Positions 1 through 8,635 of a stretch of 64,000 bases of DNA are shown here, piece by piece (position 1 is the stretch's first letter; the number at the start of each line of letters is the position of its first letter). The translations under genes and the position numbers were made by a program. Source of the stretch: VFJQ01 sp044226525. GTDB taxonomy: Bacteria; Verrucomicrobiota; Verrucomicrobiia; Chthoniobacterales; Chthoniobacteraceae. The notes beneath the pieces are model-generated. The model was not told the DNA's origin and did not search any database. It saw only the letters and a list, made by a program, of their open reading frames with translations. The DNA lies in assembly GCA_044226525.1 (NCBI GenBank), contig JBGAGV010000007.1:124001-188000 (forward strand), read 5' to 3'.

Positions 1-935
1 TTCGTGCCGATGGCATGATAGTGATAGCCCCAGCCGTTGCCGACATCGTGGCCGCCATTCGCGTCGAGCGCCTGCCGCGCGGTGCCGTCGGGTTCCACGT
101 AGCCATAAATGGGATAGCCATCGAGCGCCCAGGCGACCGGTTTGTCATCGCTCAGCGGCCCACCGAAACGCGTCGAGAGGTGCATCGGGATGATGTGGTA
201 GTGGTAATCGTCCGCGAGTCCGCAGTGCCCGCCATACGCATCGAGTTCGCCGATCTCGTAAGACACTCGTCCGGTATTGTTCGCCGGGTTGAAGATCGCG
301 ACACCATTTGAAGCGAGGGCGATCGCACCGCGCTGAAAGTTGTTCGAAGTCGAGCCGGGGGTGAAGATGGTCGTGGGAGAACCGGCAGCCGCTGGCACGA
401 GCGGCAGGCGCCAGTAATTCGGTTGCCCGTAGCCGAGTGAACCGGCATTATTTTCCGGGTTCGTCGTGCTCGCAAAATAGGCCGCCGGCACCGGAATCTG
501 CTGCTGCCATGAGGTGATGCCGACCATTTTGTTCGGCATGCCGTCGGGCATGTTATCGGATTCCTCATAGAAGGTCGTCCCGTCCCAATAGTAGCGCACC
601 TTCGGCTTGAACGGCGCAAACGACGCAGCCATGAGGGCGCCGTTCCCGAGGGGCGGAGTGTAGAGATTCGTTCCCGGGCCGCTCACTACGCCGGTGAACA
701 TCCAGGGGTTGACCAGCAACTTCGCCGCCAGCGCCGAAAGCCCCCTCCGTTGAGGCGCTGCCGGACGATTCGTCCGCACCATGCGGCTCCCGATCGGCAC
801 ACGATTTCCGGCGAAAAACGACGGCGGGTTGAGTCCGCGATCCAGATGCGAATGCGAGACATCGCGCGAGAGATCGTGCGCGAGCGCGGGCATGGCAGCG
901 AGGAGCAAAGCAAGAGCGTGGGAGCGAACTTTCAC
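1..935 (-). CDS. Exported YHYH-domain protein (3' end beyond the window)
   Basis: Reading the minus strand from a GTG at 935 gives an open frame to position 1, so the C-terminus lies outside the window. The product begins with a signal peptide (MKVRSHALALLLAAMPALA followed by HDLS). It later shows the YHYH hallmarks: DDYHYHIIPMH, then WALDGYPIYGY, then GWGYHYHAIGT at the window edge. These are the conserved His/Tyr clusters of the YHYH family, whose biochemical role is not established; metal binding through the His pairs is a common guess. Residues 20-100 carry no motif I know. It is divergent from the two-component system starting at 1031 and shares the symmetric operator at 957-1009, so it is probably a target of that system. 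The GTG start is chosen because it gives a perfect signal peptide; no clear ribosome binding site is seen. Confidence 0.85.
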   Translation of the reverse strand, partial: MKVRSHALALLLAAMPALAHDLSRDVSHSHLDRGLNPPSFFAGNRVPIGSRMVRTNRPAAPQRRGLSALAAKLLVNPWMFTGVVSGPGTNLYTPPLGNGALMAASFAPFKPKVRYYWDGTTFYEESDNMPDGMPNKMVGITSWQQQIPVPAAYFASTTNPENNAGSLGYGQPNYWRLPLVPAAAGSPTTIFTPGSTSNNFQRGAIALASNGVAIFNPANNTGRVSYEIGELDAYGGHCGLADDYHYHIIPMHLSTRFGGPLSDDKPVAWALDGYPIYGYVEPDGTARQALDANGGHDVGNGWGYHYHAIGT

Positions 936-956
936 GCGGTCATGCTGCCCGGGCCA

Positions 957-1009
957 ACCTTAAGCCAACGTGAAGCGGTTTCCGCGAGCGCTTCATCCAT
1001 TCTTAAGGT
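957..1009. promoter_or_regulatory. Symmetric operator between YHYH gene and two-component system
   Basis: A 53-bp near-palindrome centred on base 983. The outer arms are ACCTTAAG (957-964) and CTTAAGGT (1002-1009); the inner arms are TGAAGCG (971-977) and CGCTTCA (989-995). Read as direct repeats, each half is CTTAAG-N5-(G/A)TGAAG with an 11-bp period, once per strand. That is the layout of PmrA/QseB-type OmpR-family boxes (YTTAAG-N5-YTTAAG). CTTAAG lies 24 bases from both start codons (935 and 1031). Probable binding site for the regulator encoded at 1031, controlling both directions. Confidence 0.7.
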
Positions 1010-1030
1010 AAACGCTGCGACTGCTCCTCC

Positions 1031-1681
1031 ATGCGAATCCTCGTCGTCGAAGATGAACCCGATCTGCTCCGCGGCCTGGCCCGCGCGTTGCGCGACGAGG
1101 GTTATGCCGTGGACACGGCCAGCGACGGCGACGATGGTCTCTTCAAGGCGCAGAGCATCAATTACGACGCCGTGGTGCTCGATGTGATGCTGCCGCAACT
1201 CGACGGCTGGGGAGTGCTGCGGCGGCTGCGCACGACCCAAAAAACGCCGGTGCTGATGCTCACCGCGCGCGACCGGAGCGCCGATCGAGTGCGCGGTCTC
1301 GATACCGGCGCAGACGACTACCTGGTGAAGCCGTTCGACCTGCCCGAATTACTCGCGCGGCTGCGTGCGCTGATTCGCCGCAGCGCGAGTGAGGCGCGTT
1401 CCATGCTCGAAATTGGCGCCGTGTGCATCGACCTCGCGGCCCGGACGGTGAACCGCAGCGGCGAACCCATTACACTCACCGCGCGCGAATATTCACTCGT
1501 GGAATACCTCGCACTTCACCGGGGTGAGGTGGTCACCCGCACTACCCTCTACGAGCATCTCTTTGACGAAAACGACGACACCCTCTCCAACCTGCTCGAT
1601 GTCCATGTCTCGAATGTCCGAAAGAAGCTCGGTCACGATTTCATCGTGACGCGGCGCGGCCACGGTTACTGCATCGAATGA
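1031..1681 (+). CDS. OmpR-family response regulator
   Basis: A 216-residue DNA-binding response regulator. The receiver domain (about 1-115) has the acidic pocket (E7-D8), the phospho-acceptor D51 in VVLDVMLPQ, the switch Thr in MLTARD and the conserved Lys in DDYLVKPFD. The C-terminal winged helix (about 125-216) has LTAREYSLVEYLA and the recognition-helix region VHVSNVRKKLG, typical of OmpR/PhoB regulators. It overlaps the downstream kinase by 4 bases (ATGA at 1678), so the pair is translationally coupled. The CTTAAG-based operator just upstream suggests autoregulation and control of the divergent YHYH gene. The PmrA/QseB-like half-sites fit this regulator class; the inducing signal cannot be read from sequence. 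Confidence 0.93.
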   Translation: MRILVVEDEPDLLRGLARALRDEGYAVDTASDGDDGLFKAQSINYDAVVLDVMLPQLDGWGVLRRLRTTQKTPVLMLTARDRSADRVRGLDTGADDYLVKPFDLPELLARLRALIRRSASEARSMLEIGAVCIDLAARTVNRSGEPITLTAREYSLVEYLALHRGEVVTRTTLYEHLFDENDDTLSNLLDVHVSNVRKKLGHDFIVTRRGHGYCIE

Positions 1682-3033
1682 GATTCCCCCGCTCCATCCG
1701 ATGGCGCCTGCAACTCTGGTATGGCGCGCTCTTCGTCGCGGTGGTGTGCGGCTTCGGCTTCACCGCCTTTCACCTCGAAAGCGCCCGGCAGTTTCACAAG
1801 ATCGATGAGGAACTTCAGGTGCGGCTCTCCGTGCTGGTCGATGCGCTGCGAGGTGCCCCGGATCGCGGCAAGGATCGGGATCGCACACCTGAGTTGCGCC
1901 TGAAACCGGGGCAGTCCACGCTCTTCGGCGATAAAGCCGGACACTATTACCTCATCTGGATGCAGGGGAAGGAGCCGGTGCTGCGCTCACCGAACGCCCC
2001 TGCCGGAGTGCCGAAACCGGAGAGTCACGCCGTCGTGGTGCGAACCCGCGGCGATCTCCGCGAAGCATTCCTTTTCGCCGCCCCGGTCGATTGCCTGCTG
2101 GTCGGTCGCTCCATCGCTCCGGAACAGGCCGAGTTGCGCTGGCGCGCCGCGCTGTTTGCCAGCCTCGGCGGGCTCCTCCTCGCGGCAGGGTTGCTCGGCG
2201 GCAGTTGGCTTGTCGGCCGCGCCCTCCGGCCGGTGGAGGAAATCGGAAAGACTGCCGCGCAGATCGCCGCAGGAGACCTTTCCCAACGCATCGCCACGGA
2301 TGAAACAGACAGCGAATTGGGCCGGCTCGCAGGCGTGCTCAATTCCACCTTCGCCCGTCTCGACACCGCCTTCGCGCAACAAACGCGCTTCACCGCCGAC
2401 GCCGCCCACGAATTGCGCACGCCGGTCGCGGTCATGCTCACGCAGATTCAATCTGCCCTGACCCGGGAACGCGCCGGCGACGAGTATCGCGAGACCCTCG
2501 AAGCCTGCCAGCGCGCCACCCAGCGGATGCGCCGGCTGATCGAGTCGCTCCTCGAACTCGCCCGGCTCGACGCCGGCCAGGAGTCTTTTCGCCGAGAGCC
2601 GTGCGACCTCTCTTCTATCGCCGCCGAAGGCATCGAACTCCTCCAACCGCTCGCCAAGGAACGCGGACTTCAAATCCACGCCGAGCTTCATCCCGCCCCC
2701 TGCTCCGGCGACACCGACCGGCTCGGGCAAGTCATTACCAATCTCCTCGGCAACGCCATCACCTACAATCACGAAGGTGGAACCATTCACCTCGCCACCT
2801 GCCACATGCCCGACGCGTCCGTGCTCACGATCACCAACACCGGCCCGGGCATTCCCCGGGAAGATCTCCCGCATATTTTCGAGCGATTCCATCGGGCGGA
2901 CAAAGCTCGCACCGCCGGTCACGCCGGCCTCGGCCTCGCCATTGCCAAAGCGCTCGTCCTCACCCACGGCGGGGAGATCCACGCGGACAGCTCGGGTGAA
3001 CTCACCACTTTTACGGTCCGCCTGCCGGCATAA
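1678..3033 (+). CDS. Membrane sensor histidine kinase
   Basis: A 451-residue kinase paired with the OmpR-type regulator upstream. It has one transmembrane helix near residues 11-31, a periplasmic segment of about 120 residues, a second helix near 157-178 (LGGLLLAAGLLGGSWLVG), then HAMP (about 178-232). HisKA follows with phospho-acceptor His244 in AAHELRTP, and HATPase_c with the N-box NLLGNAITYN, G1 GPGIP and G2 GLGLAIAK. This matches the QseC/CusS/PmrB architecture. The sensor domain has no recognisable signature, so the ligand is unknown; the neighbouring His-rich YHYH protein makes a metal or envelope signal plausible, but that is inference. The start overlaps the regulator's stop codon. 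Confidence 0.92.
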   Translation: MRFPRSIRWRLQLWYGALFVAVVCGFGFTAFHLESARQFHKIDEELQVRLSVLVDALRGAPDRGKDRDRTPELRLKPGQSTLFGDKAGHYYLIWMQGKEPVLRSPNAPAGVPKPESHAVVVRTRGDLREAFLFAAPVDCLLVGRSIAPEQAELRWRAALFASLGGLLLAAGLLGGSWLVGRALRPVEEIGKTAAQIAAGDLSQRIATDETDSELGRLAGVLNSTFARLDTAFAQQTRFTADAAHELRTPVAVMLTQIQSALTRERAGDEYRETLEACQRATQRMRRLIESLLELARLDAGQESFRREPCDLSSIAAEGIELLQPLAKERGLQIHAELHPAPCSGDTDRLGQVITNLLGNAITYNHEGGTIHLATCHMPDASVLTITNTGPGIPREDLPHIFERFHRADKARTAGHAGLGLAIAKALVLTHGGEIHADSSGELTTFTVRLPA

Positions 3034-3068
3034 GACGCGCGCCGCGGATCGCAAAATTCGCTGGGGCA

Positions 3069-3097
3069 TTGACATCCCCTTCGCCTCCCGGCATTTT
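3069..3097 (+). promoter_or_regulatory. Putative sigma70-type promoter
   Basis: TTGACA at 3069-3074, a 17-base spacer, then CATTTT at 3092-3097, lying in the 120-base gap before the response regulator that starts at 3154. The -35 is a perfect consensus and the -10 is a partial match. It would separate the downstream regulator from the two-component operon. Confidence 0.4.
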
Positions 3098-3153
3098 CCC
3101 TGCTTGCGGGCGCAGTATCTGCGCATCTCCCGCCCAACCAACCTAGCACGCTC

Positions 3154-4329
3154 ATGTCTCAAAAAGTCCTGGTCATCGATGACACCTTAGCCGTTTCCAA
3201 ATTGGCGGAAAGTGTCGTGGCGCAGAACTTCAACAATGTGGACGTGCTCGTCGCCCAGCGCGGTTCGGACGCCTTCGATCGCTTCAACCTCGCGCAGCCC
3301 GACATCATCGTGACGAACGATGTAATGCCCGACATGGACGGCGAGGCCATCTGCTACCGCCTCCTCAACGACCAGGCCACGGCCAAGGTGCCCGTGGTGG
3401 TTCTGGCGAATAACGGACGCGCCGAACTCTTCGAGAGCCGCTACCGCAACGTCCTCAAAGTTCTGCCCAAGCCCCCCACACCGGAGGCTCTTCTCGAAGC
3501 GCTCAGCTCGGTGCTGGCCAAACATCGCTTCCTGCCAAACCCCGCGAAGCAGCTCCTTTTCTACGATGCGAACCGGATGGTGTATTCCGGTCACACCGGC
3601 ATCTTCTCCCTGCTTCAGGCCCTGCGCATGGGCTGGAGCGATCGTCTTACCGGCGTGCTGCGTTTCTTCCTGAATCGCTATCCCATCGAGATCTTCATGA
3701 GCGATGGGAAGTTCATGTTTGCGACGACGCGCAATTTCCCGCTCTACTGCCGCGACTCGCAGACCATTCTTGGCCAGACGAATCTCGGCACGATCATCGA
3801 GGCGCAGATCGCCCAGCACGCGACGGCTTGCCCGATTTTTCTCTTCCTCTCGATGCGCGGCGGTTTCGTGCACGAAGACGTGGTGCAGATCGTCCGCGAT
3901 CACGGTCAGCGGCTCTTCTCGAATCTGTGGACCTCCGGCCGGGTGAGCTTCGAGTTTGAAGAACTCGAGCAATTCCCCGATTACGCGAAGAACTTCCCAC
4001 CGGGCACCGAAGACCCGGACAACTGGGCGCTCGCCAGCCTGCGCCACGTGAAATTCGAATCGCTCGCCGCACACCAGCGGCCCGACCCGAATGGCAGCCC
4101 TGCCTACACGCGCAAGGGTTACGAACTCGTGCAGAAGCTGCGGCTCAACGACATCGAAGCCCGTTTCGCCACCGCCGTGAACGGTGCCGAACCGCTGCAG
4201 AGCATCGCCAAGAAGCTGAATATCTCGCTCAACGACGCCCTGCTCATCGTCTTCCGCTTTCAGGCCTTGGAGATCATCGACTACTGGAGCTCGAACATCT
4301 TCGGCCTGCCGGGGCAGAACGCGGCGTAA
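3154..4329 (+). CDS. Response regulator with C-terminal DUF4388/PATAN-like domain
   Basis: A 391-residue protein. Residues 1-125 form a receiver domain with the D10-D11 acidic pair, phospho-acceptor D56 in TNDVMPDMDG and the conserved Lys in VLPKPPTPE. From about residue 140 the sequence (YSGHTGIFSLLQALRM, then LTGVLRFF, then IFMSDGKFMFA) resembles the DUF4388/PATAN domain found in signalling proteins of many gliding or developmental bacteria. A C-terminal stretch (about 320-385) looks like a winged-helix-type segment (LQSIAKKLNISLNDALLIVF). There is no DNA-binding output domain of the OmpR or NarL type and no adjacent kinase, so it is an orphan regulator probably acting through protein contacts. 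Domain naming beyond REC is by recognition only. Confidence 0.8.
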   Translation: MSQKVLVIDDTLAVSKLAESVVAQNFNNVDVLVAQRGSDAFDRFNLAQPDIIVTNDVMPDMDGEAICYRLLNDQATAKVPVVVLANNGRAELFESRYRNVLKVLPKPPTPEALLEALSSVLAKHRFLPNPAKQLLFYDANRMVYSGHTGIFSLLQALRMGWSDRLTGVLRFFLNRYPIEIFMSDGKFMFATTRNFPLYCRDSQTILGQTNLGTIIEAQIAQHATACPIFLFLSMRGGFVHEDVVQIVRDHGQRLFSNLWTSGRVSFEFEELEQFPDYAKNFPPGTEDPDNWALASLRHVKFESLAAHQRPDPNGSPAYTRKGYELVQKLRLNDIEARFATAVNGAEPLQSIAKKLNISLNDALLIVFRFQALEIIDYWSSNIFGLPGQNAA

Positions 4330-4445
4330 GCCCACCGGTTTTTCCGGGGCGATCCGGCCATAGAGATTGTGGCTTCCCATCCGCAGCCGCTGAATGTCGC
4401 GGGACTCGACGCCCGCCGCGAGAGCCTCTAGCGTCCGCACCTTCG

Positions 4446-5396
4446 ATGATTTCCGTCACCATTCCCATCTGCAACGAGGAGGGCAATCTGCCCGATCTCT
4501 ATGAACGCACGCGCTCGGCGCTCGCGAGCCTGGGGAAACCGTGGGAACTCATCTTCGTCAACGACGGTTCGTCGGACCGCAGCGAGAGCATTCTCGACGA
4601 CATCGCGGCCAAAGACCCGCAGGTGCGCGTGGTGCACTTCCGGCGCAACTTCGGCCAGACGGCGGCGATGATGGCGGGGTTCGATTTTGCCAAGGGCGAC
4701 ATCATCGTCCCCATGGACGGTGACCTGCAAAACGACCCCGGCGACATTCCCCTGCTCCTTGCCAAGCTCGATGAAGGCTTCGACGTAGTGAGCGGCTGGC
4801 GGCAGGATCGCAAGGACGACGCGGTCACGCGCAATCTCCCGAGCATCATGGCCAATCGGCTCATTTCGTGGGTCAGCGGCGTGCGGCTGCACGACTTCGG
4901 CTGCTCGCTGAAAGCGTATCGGCGCGAGGTCATCGAAGGCGTGCGCCTCTACGGGGAGATGCACCGCTTCCTGCCGATCTACACGCGCTGGCACGGCGCG
5001 AAGATCGCCGAAGTCGGCGTGCGCCACTACGCGCGCATGCACGGCACTTCCAAATACGGTCTCGAGCGCGTCCTCAAGGTGCTGGCCGATTTGATCACGG
5101 TGAAGTTCCTCGACCGCTTTCAGCAAAAGCCGATGTATCTCTTCGGCGCAGCGGGGCTCGCGTCGCTGGCCGTCAGCTTCATCGCCGGTGTTTATGCGCT
5201 GTGGCGGAAGTTCGGCGAAGGCGAGTCGTTCATCCAGAATCCGCTTCTGCTCACCAGCATTGTCACCGCCATGACCGCGGTGATGTGCATCCTCATGGGG
5301 CTGCTTGCGGAAATGGTGATGCGCACCTTTTACGAGAGCCAGCGCAAGCCGGTCTATCTCGTCCGCGCCACCCGGAATGTGCCGCCGGCGACGTGA
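4446..5396 (+). CDS. Family 2 glycosyltransferase (polyprenyl-phosphate type)
   Basis: A 316-residue GT2 enzyme of the dolichyl/undecaprenyl-phosphate glycosyltransferase type (ArnC/GtrB/DPM1-like). It has the N-terminal motif VTIPICNEEGNL, the nucleotide-sugar site FVNDGSSDRS, the metal-binding segment MDGDLQNDPGD, and two C-terminal transmembrane helices (about 232-255 and 270-292), the normal arrangement for enzymes that load a sugar onto a lipid carrier on the cytoplasmic face. It is the first gene of an overlapping glycoconjugate operon. The next gene, a multi-spanning membrane protein, overlaps it by 4 bases and is a natural partner that would use the lipid-linked sugar. The sugar cannot be deduced. 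Confidence 0.9.
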   Translation: MISVTIPICNEEGNLPDLYERTRSALASLGKPWELIFVNDGSSDRSESILDDIAAKDPQVRVVHFRRNFGQTAAMMAGFDFAKGDIIVPMDGDLQNDPGDIPLLLAKLDEGFDVVSGWRQDRKDDAVTRNLPSIMANRLISWVSGVRLHDFGCSLKAYRREVIEGVRLYGEMHRFLPIYTRWHGAKIAEVGVRHYARMHGTSKYGLERVLKVLADLITVKFLDRFQQKPMYLFGAAGLASLAVSFIAGVYALWRKFGEGESFIQNPLLLTSIVTAMTAVMCILMGLLAEMVMRTFYESQRKPVYLVRATRNVPPAT

Positions 5397-6742
5397 GCGT
5401 CGTTCCTCTGGCTCAACGCCCGTGGCTCTGGTTGGTGGCGATCTTTGCCGTGGTGCTGCTCTCCCGCGTCCCCTTTCTCGACGCGGGTTATGGCAAACAC
5501 GCCGACGCCTGGCGCGTCGCGCGCACCGCCCGGCTCATCGTCGAAGCGGGCGACTACCAGCCCTCACGCCCACCCGGTTTTCCGCTGCACGAATGGCTTT
5601 CGGCAGGTGTCTGGAAGTGGCGCGTCCTGGGCCTGAATGGATTGTCCGCCGCAGCCAGCGCAGCGGCATGCGTGCTTTTCGCGCTGTATGCTCGCCGCAT
5701 CGGCTGTCGCGATTGGGCGCTGGCTGGGCTCGCCCTCGCCGGTCTGCCCGCCTTTTACGTCAATAGCGTCAGCTCAAAGGACTTTCCCCTCACCCTCGCC
5801 CTGCTCCTCGCGAGTTATCTTCTCGCGCGCTCCGGTCGCGGAGTATGGACGGGCGTGCTCTTCGGCTGTGTCGTCGGCAGCCGCCCGGTTGCGATCATCC
5901 ACGGTCTGCCCGTCGCGCTGGTCCTGCTCACGAGCGTGCCGGCGGCGGAACGTGCGCGCGTGTTCCTCCGCTTCCTCCTCGTCAGCGGCGTCATCGTCGC
6001 CGGTTTTTACGCGCCGATTTTTATGAAATTCGGTCCGGACAACCTCAAAGAGCCGTATCGACTCGCGAGCCTGAAAGCCTCCCTCATCCTGCATCGTGGC
6101 ACCATCGAAGTGTGGGGCGTGCTGGGTTTGATCGGCCTCGGGCTCATGGCCCTCGGAGCCTTTTGGAAGAAGGGCGCTCGGGCCGTCATCCAGATGGTTC
6201 CTCCGCCCGAACAATGCGCCTGGCTCATCGCCACCGCCTTCGGCCTCGGCTTCTATGTCTGGCTGCCCGACCAGGCCGGCTACTGCATCCCCGCGCTCCC
6301 GTTTGTCCTCCTGCTCGCATCGCAGTGGACCTCTCGTCTCGCCTTTCAAATCGGCTGCGTGCTGATGATGGGCGCCTCGTTCCTCAGCCAGGATTTCCAT
6401 TCACCGGGCGCGATTTTAGTGGACCGGCAGGACCGTCAGAATACCCTCGTGCAAGTGACCGGCTTCACCCGCTTTTGCAACCAACTGCCCAAGCCCGGCG
6501 TCGTGGTGTGCGGCTCCTGGGAGCCGATCGTCTCCGTGCTCGACCTCGCCTCGGGCGGCCAGCGTTACACCTTTCTCCTCGAACCATCGGAAGTGATCAA
6601 ACTCATGAAGGAACGCACCCCGATCTACTACACTCCTGAAATGCGCGTCTTCGAGGAACGGGTCTATCAGATCGACCTCGCGGCCATCGGCGGCACCGAC
6701 GCTCGTGCGCTCTATCTCCGCGGTCAGCAGCAGAAGCCATAA
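5393..6742 (+). CDS. Multi-spanning membrane protein, probable GT-C/PMT-like glycosyltransferase
   Basis: A GTG at 5393 overlapping the preceding stop codon (GTGA) gives 449 residues with about ten hydrophobic segments. The first is LWLVAIFAVVLLSRVPFLD, followed by an acidic loop (YGKHADAWRVARTA) at the position where PMT/ArnT-like GT-C enzymes carry their catalytic acid. The C-terminal 120 residues are soluble (about 335-449). I do not recognise a named family, but size, topology and coupling to the polyprenyl-phosphate glycosyltransferase suggest a membrane glycosyltransferase using a lipid-linked sugar donor. The reading frame extends far upstream inside the GT2 gene, but that part is out of frame with GT2 and not credible as coding, so the GTG start is preferred. 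Confidence 0.75.
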   Translation: MSVVPLAQRPWLWLVAIFAVVLLSRVPFLDAGYGKHADAWRVARTARLIVEAGDYQPSRPPGFPLHEWLSAGVWKWRVLGLNGLSAAASAAACVLFALYARRIGCRDWALAGLALAGLPAFYVNSVSSKDFPLTLALLLASYLLARSGRGVWTGVLFGCVVGSRPVAIIHGLPVALVLLTSVPAAERARVFLRFLLVSGVIVAGFYAPIFMKFGPDNLKEPYRLASLKASLILHRGTIEVWGVLGLIGLGLMALGAFWKKGARAVIQMVPPPEQCAWLIATAFGLGFYVWLPDQAGYCIPALPFVLLLASQWTSRLAFQIGCVLMMGASFLSQDFHSPGAILVDRQDRQNTLVQVTGFTRFCNQLPKPGVVVCGSWEPIVSVLDLASGGQRYTFLLEPSEVIKLMKERTPIYYTPEMRVFEERVYQIDLAAIGGTDARALYLRGQQQKP

Positions 6743-6748
6743 CTGATC

Positions 6749-8635
6749 ATGTGCGGGATCGCTGGTTTCGCCGGCTCGGGCGATTTTGGAATTCTCAAGG
6801 GGATGACGGATGCAGTGCTGCACCGCGGGCCGGATGCGGAGGGCCACTGGATCGATGACCGCGCACGCGTCTTTCTCGGCCATCGCCGCCTGAGCATCGT
6901 CGATCTCAGCGGCGGCACGCAGCCGATGTGGAGCGCCGACGGCGAAATCGGCGTCGTCTTCAATGGCGAGATCTACAATCACGGCGAGCTGCGCAAAGAG
7001 CTGCAAAAACTCGGCTGCGTCTTCCAGACCGATCACAGCGACACCGAGGTGCTGCTGCACGCCTACCGGCAGTGGGGCGATGGCTTCGTCGAGCGGCTTA
7101 ACGGCATGTGGGCCTTCGTTATTTACGACCGCCCCCGGCAGCGCCTCTTCGCCTCGCGCGACCGCTTCGCGAAAAAGCCGTTCTACTATTTCCACGAGGG
7201 GGACACGTTCGGCTTCGCCAGCGAGCTGCCCGCCCTGCGGCAGCACCCGCATTGCCCGAGCGAAATCTCCCGGCTCTCGCTCAAGAAATACTTCGCCTAC
7301 TGCTATATCCCCGCCCCGCGCAGCATCTACGAGCGCGTGTGGAAACTTCCCGGCGGCTATTCGCTCAGCTACGATCTCGCCAGCCGCTCGCTCAAGACGT
7401 GGTGCTGGTGGGAGTTTGTGTTGTGGGATCCGCGTGAACGGCTCATGCGGCGCGATGAAGTCGCACGCCTCCCGGTGGACACCGGTCGGTCGGTCGATCC
7501 CGGCCTCATCGCGGCGCTCAACCACGCCGTGGAGCGCCGGCTCATGTCGGACGTTCCGCTCGGCGTTTTCCTCAGCGGTGGACTCGATTCCTCCGCCATC
7601 GCGACCCTCGCAGCCCGCCATCTCGACGCGGGCCAGTTGAACACCTTCAGCATTGGCTTCGACGATCCGACCTTCGACGAATCGGAGTATGCGAAGCTCA
7701 TCGCAAACCGGATCGGTTCCAGACATCATCACCAGACGCTGAGCCTCGACGAAGCGGCGTCGCTCGCGCCGCAACTTGTCTCCCAGCTCGACGAACCACT
7801 TGGCGACGGTTCGCTCCTGCCCACCTATCTTCTCTCCCGCTTCACCCGCCAGCACGTCACGGTAGCGCTCGGCGGCGATGGCGGCGACGAACTCTTCGCG
7901 GGCTACGATCCCTTCCGCGCGCTGGCAAAGGCGAGGCTATATTCCACCCTCGTGCCCAAGCCGATCCATGCAGCCATCCGTCACGTTGCCGCGTGGCTCC
8001 CGGTGAGCCACACGAATCTCTCCTGGGACTTCAAGCTCAAGCGCACCCTCATGGGGCTCAGCTATCCTGCGCCAGTCTGGAATGCCGTGTGGATGAGCGC
8101 GCTCGAGCCACGCCAGTTGACCGACCTCTTCAACGAGCCGACCGACATCGAGGAAATCTACAGCGAAGCCATCGAGGCGTGGGTGCACTGTGGGCATCGC
8201 AATCCAGTCGATCGCGCGCTCCAGTTCTGGACGAACCTCTATCTGCGCGACGGCATTCTCGCGAAAGTCGATCGCGCTTCCATGCTGTGCTCGCTGGAAG
8301 CCCGTTCACCGTTCCTCGACACCGAAGTCGTGGACCTCGCCCGCAAGTTGCCGTGGCAGCTCAAGCTGCGCGACGGTCAGACCAAATTCGTGCTCAAGCG
8401 CGCGCTCGAAGGGATTCTGCCGCACGAAATCGTGCACCGCCCGAAGAAAGGTTTCGGCATGCCGATCGGAAAATGGATGAGCGAAGGCCGCTTCGATTTC
8501 GACCACGCGGCTGCACGCCCCTACGTCGATACCGGCTACGCCGGCCGCAAGGTGATCGCTCACCTGGGTCGCAAGTCCGACGAGCGCCTCTTCCTGTGGA
8601 GCTACTGGGTGCTCTGCTCGTGGCTGAAAAAATGA
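6749..8635 (+). CDS. asnB: AsnB-like glutamine-dependent amidotransferase (asparagine synthase family)
   Basis: A 628-residue class II glutamine amidotransferase. The start MCGIAGF exposes the catalytic Cys2 after Met removal. The glutaminase half has LHRGPDAEG, GHRRLSIVD, FNGEIYNH and SDTEVLLHAY. The synthetase half has the ATP-pyrophosphatase P-loop GVFLSGGLDSSAIA and VALGGDGGDELFAGYD. All key residues are intact. Although annotated by family as asparagine synthase, such paralogues inside polysaccharide clusters often amidate sugar carboxylates or related substrates. Its position between two glycosyltransferases, with the next gene overlapping by 4 bases, supports a role in glycan modification rather than amino-acid supply. 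The sequence cannot settle which. Confidence 0.88.
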   Translation: MCGIAGFAGSGDFGILKGMTDAVLHRGPDAEGHWIDDRARVFLGHRRLSIVDLSGGTQPMWSADGEIGVVFNGEIYNHGELRKELQKLGCVFQTDHSDTEVLLHAYRQWGDGFVERLNGMWAFVIYDRPRQRLFASRDRFAKKPFYYFHEGDTFGFASELPALRQHPHCPSEISRLSLKKYFAYCYIPAPRSIYERVWKLPGGYSLSYDLASRSLKTWCWWEFVLWDPRERLMRRDEVARLPVDTGRSVDPGLIAALNHAVERRLMSDVPLGVFLSGGLDSSAIATLAARHLDAGQLNTFSIGFDDPTFDESEYAKLIANRIGSRHHHQTLSLDEAASLAPQLVSQLDEPLGDGSLLPTYLLSRFTRQHVTVALGGDGGDELFAGYDPFRALAKARLYSTLVPKPIHAAIRHVAAWLPVSHTNLSWDFKLKRTLMGLSYPAPVWNAVWMSALEPRQLTDLFNEPTDIEEIYSEAIEAWVHCGHRNPVDRALQFWTNLYLRDGILAKVDRASMLCSLEARSPFLDTEVVDLARKLPWQLKLRDGQTKFVLKRALEGILPHEIVHRPKKGFGMPIGKWMSEGRFDFDHAAARPYVDTGYAGRKVIAHLGRKSDERLFLWSYWVLCSWLKK

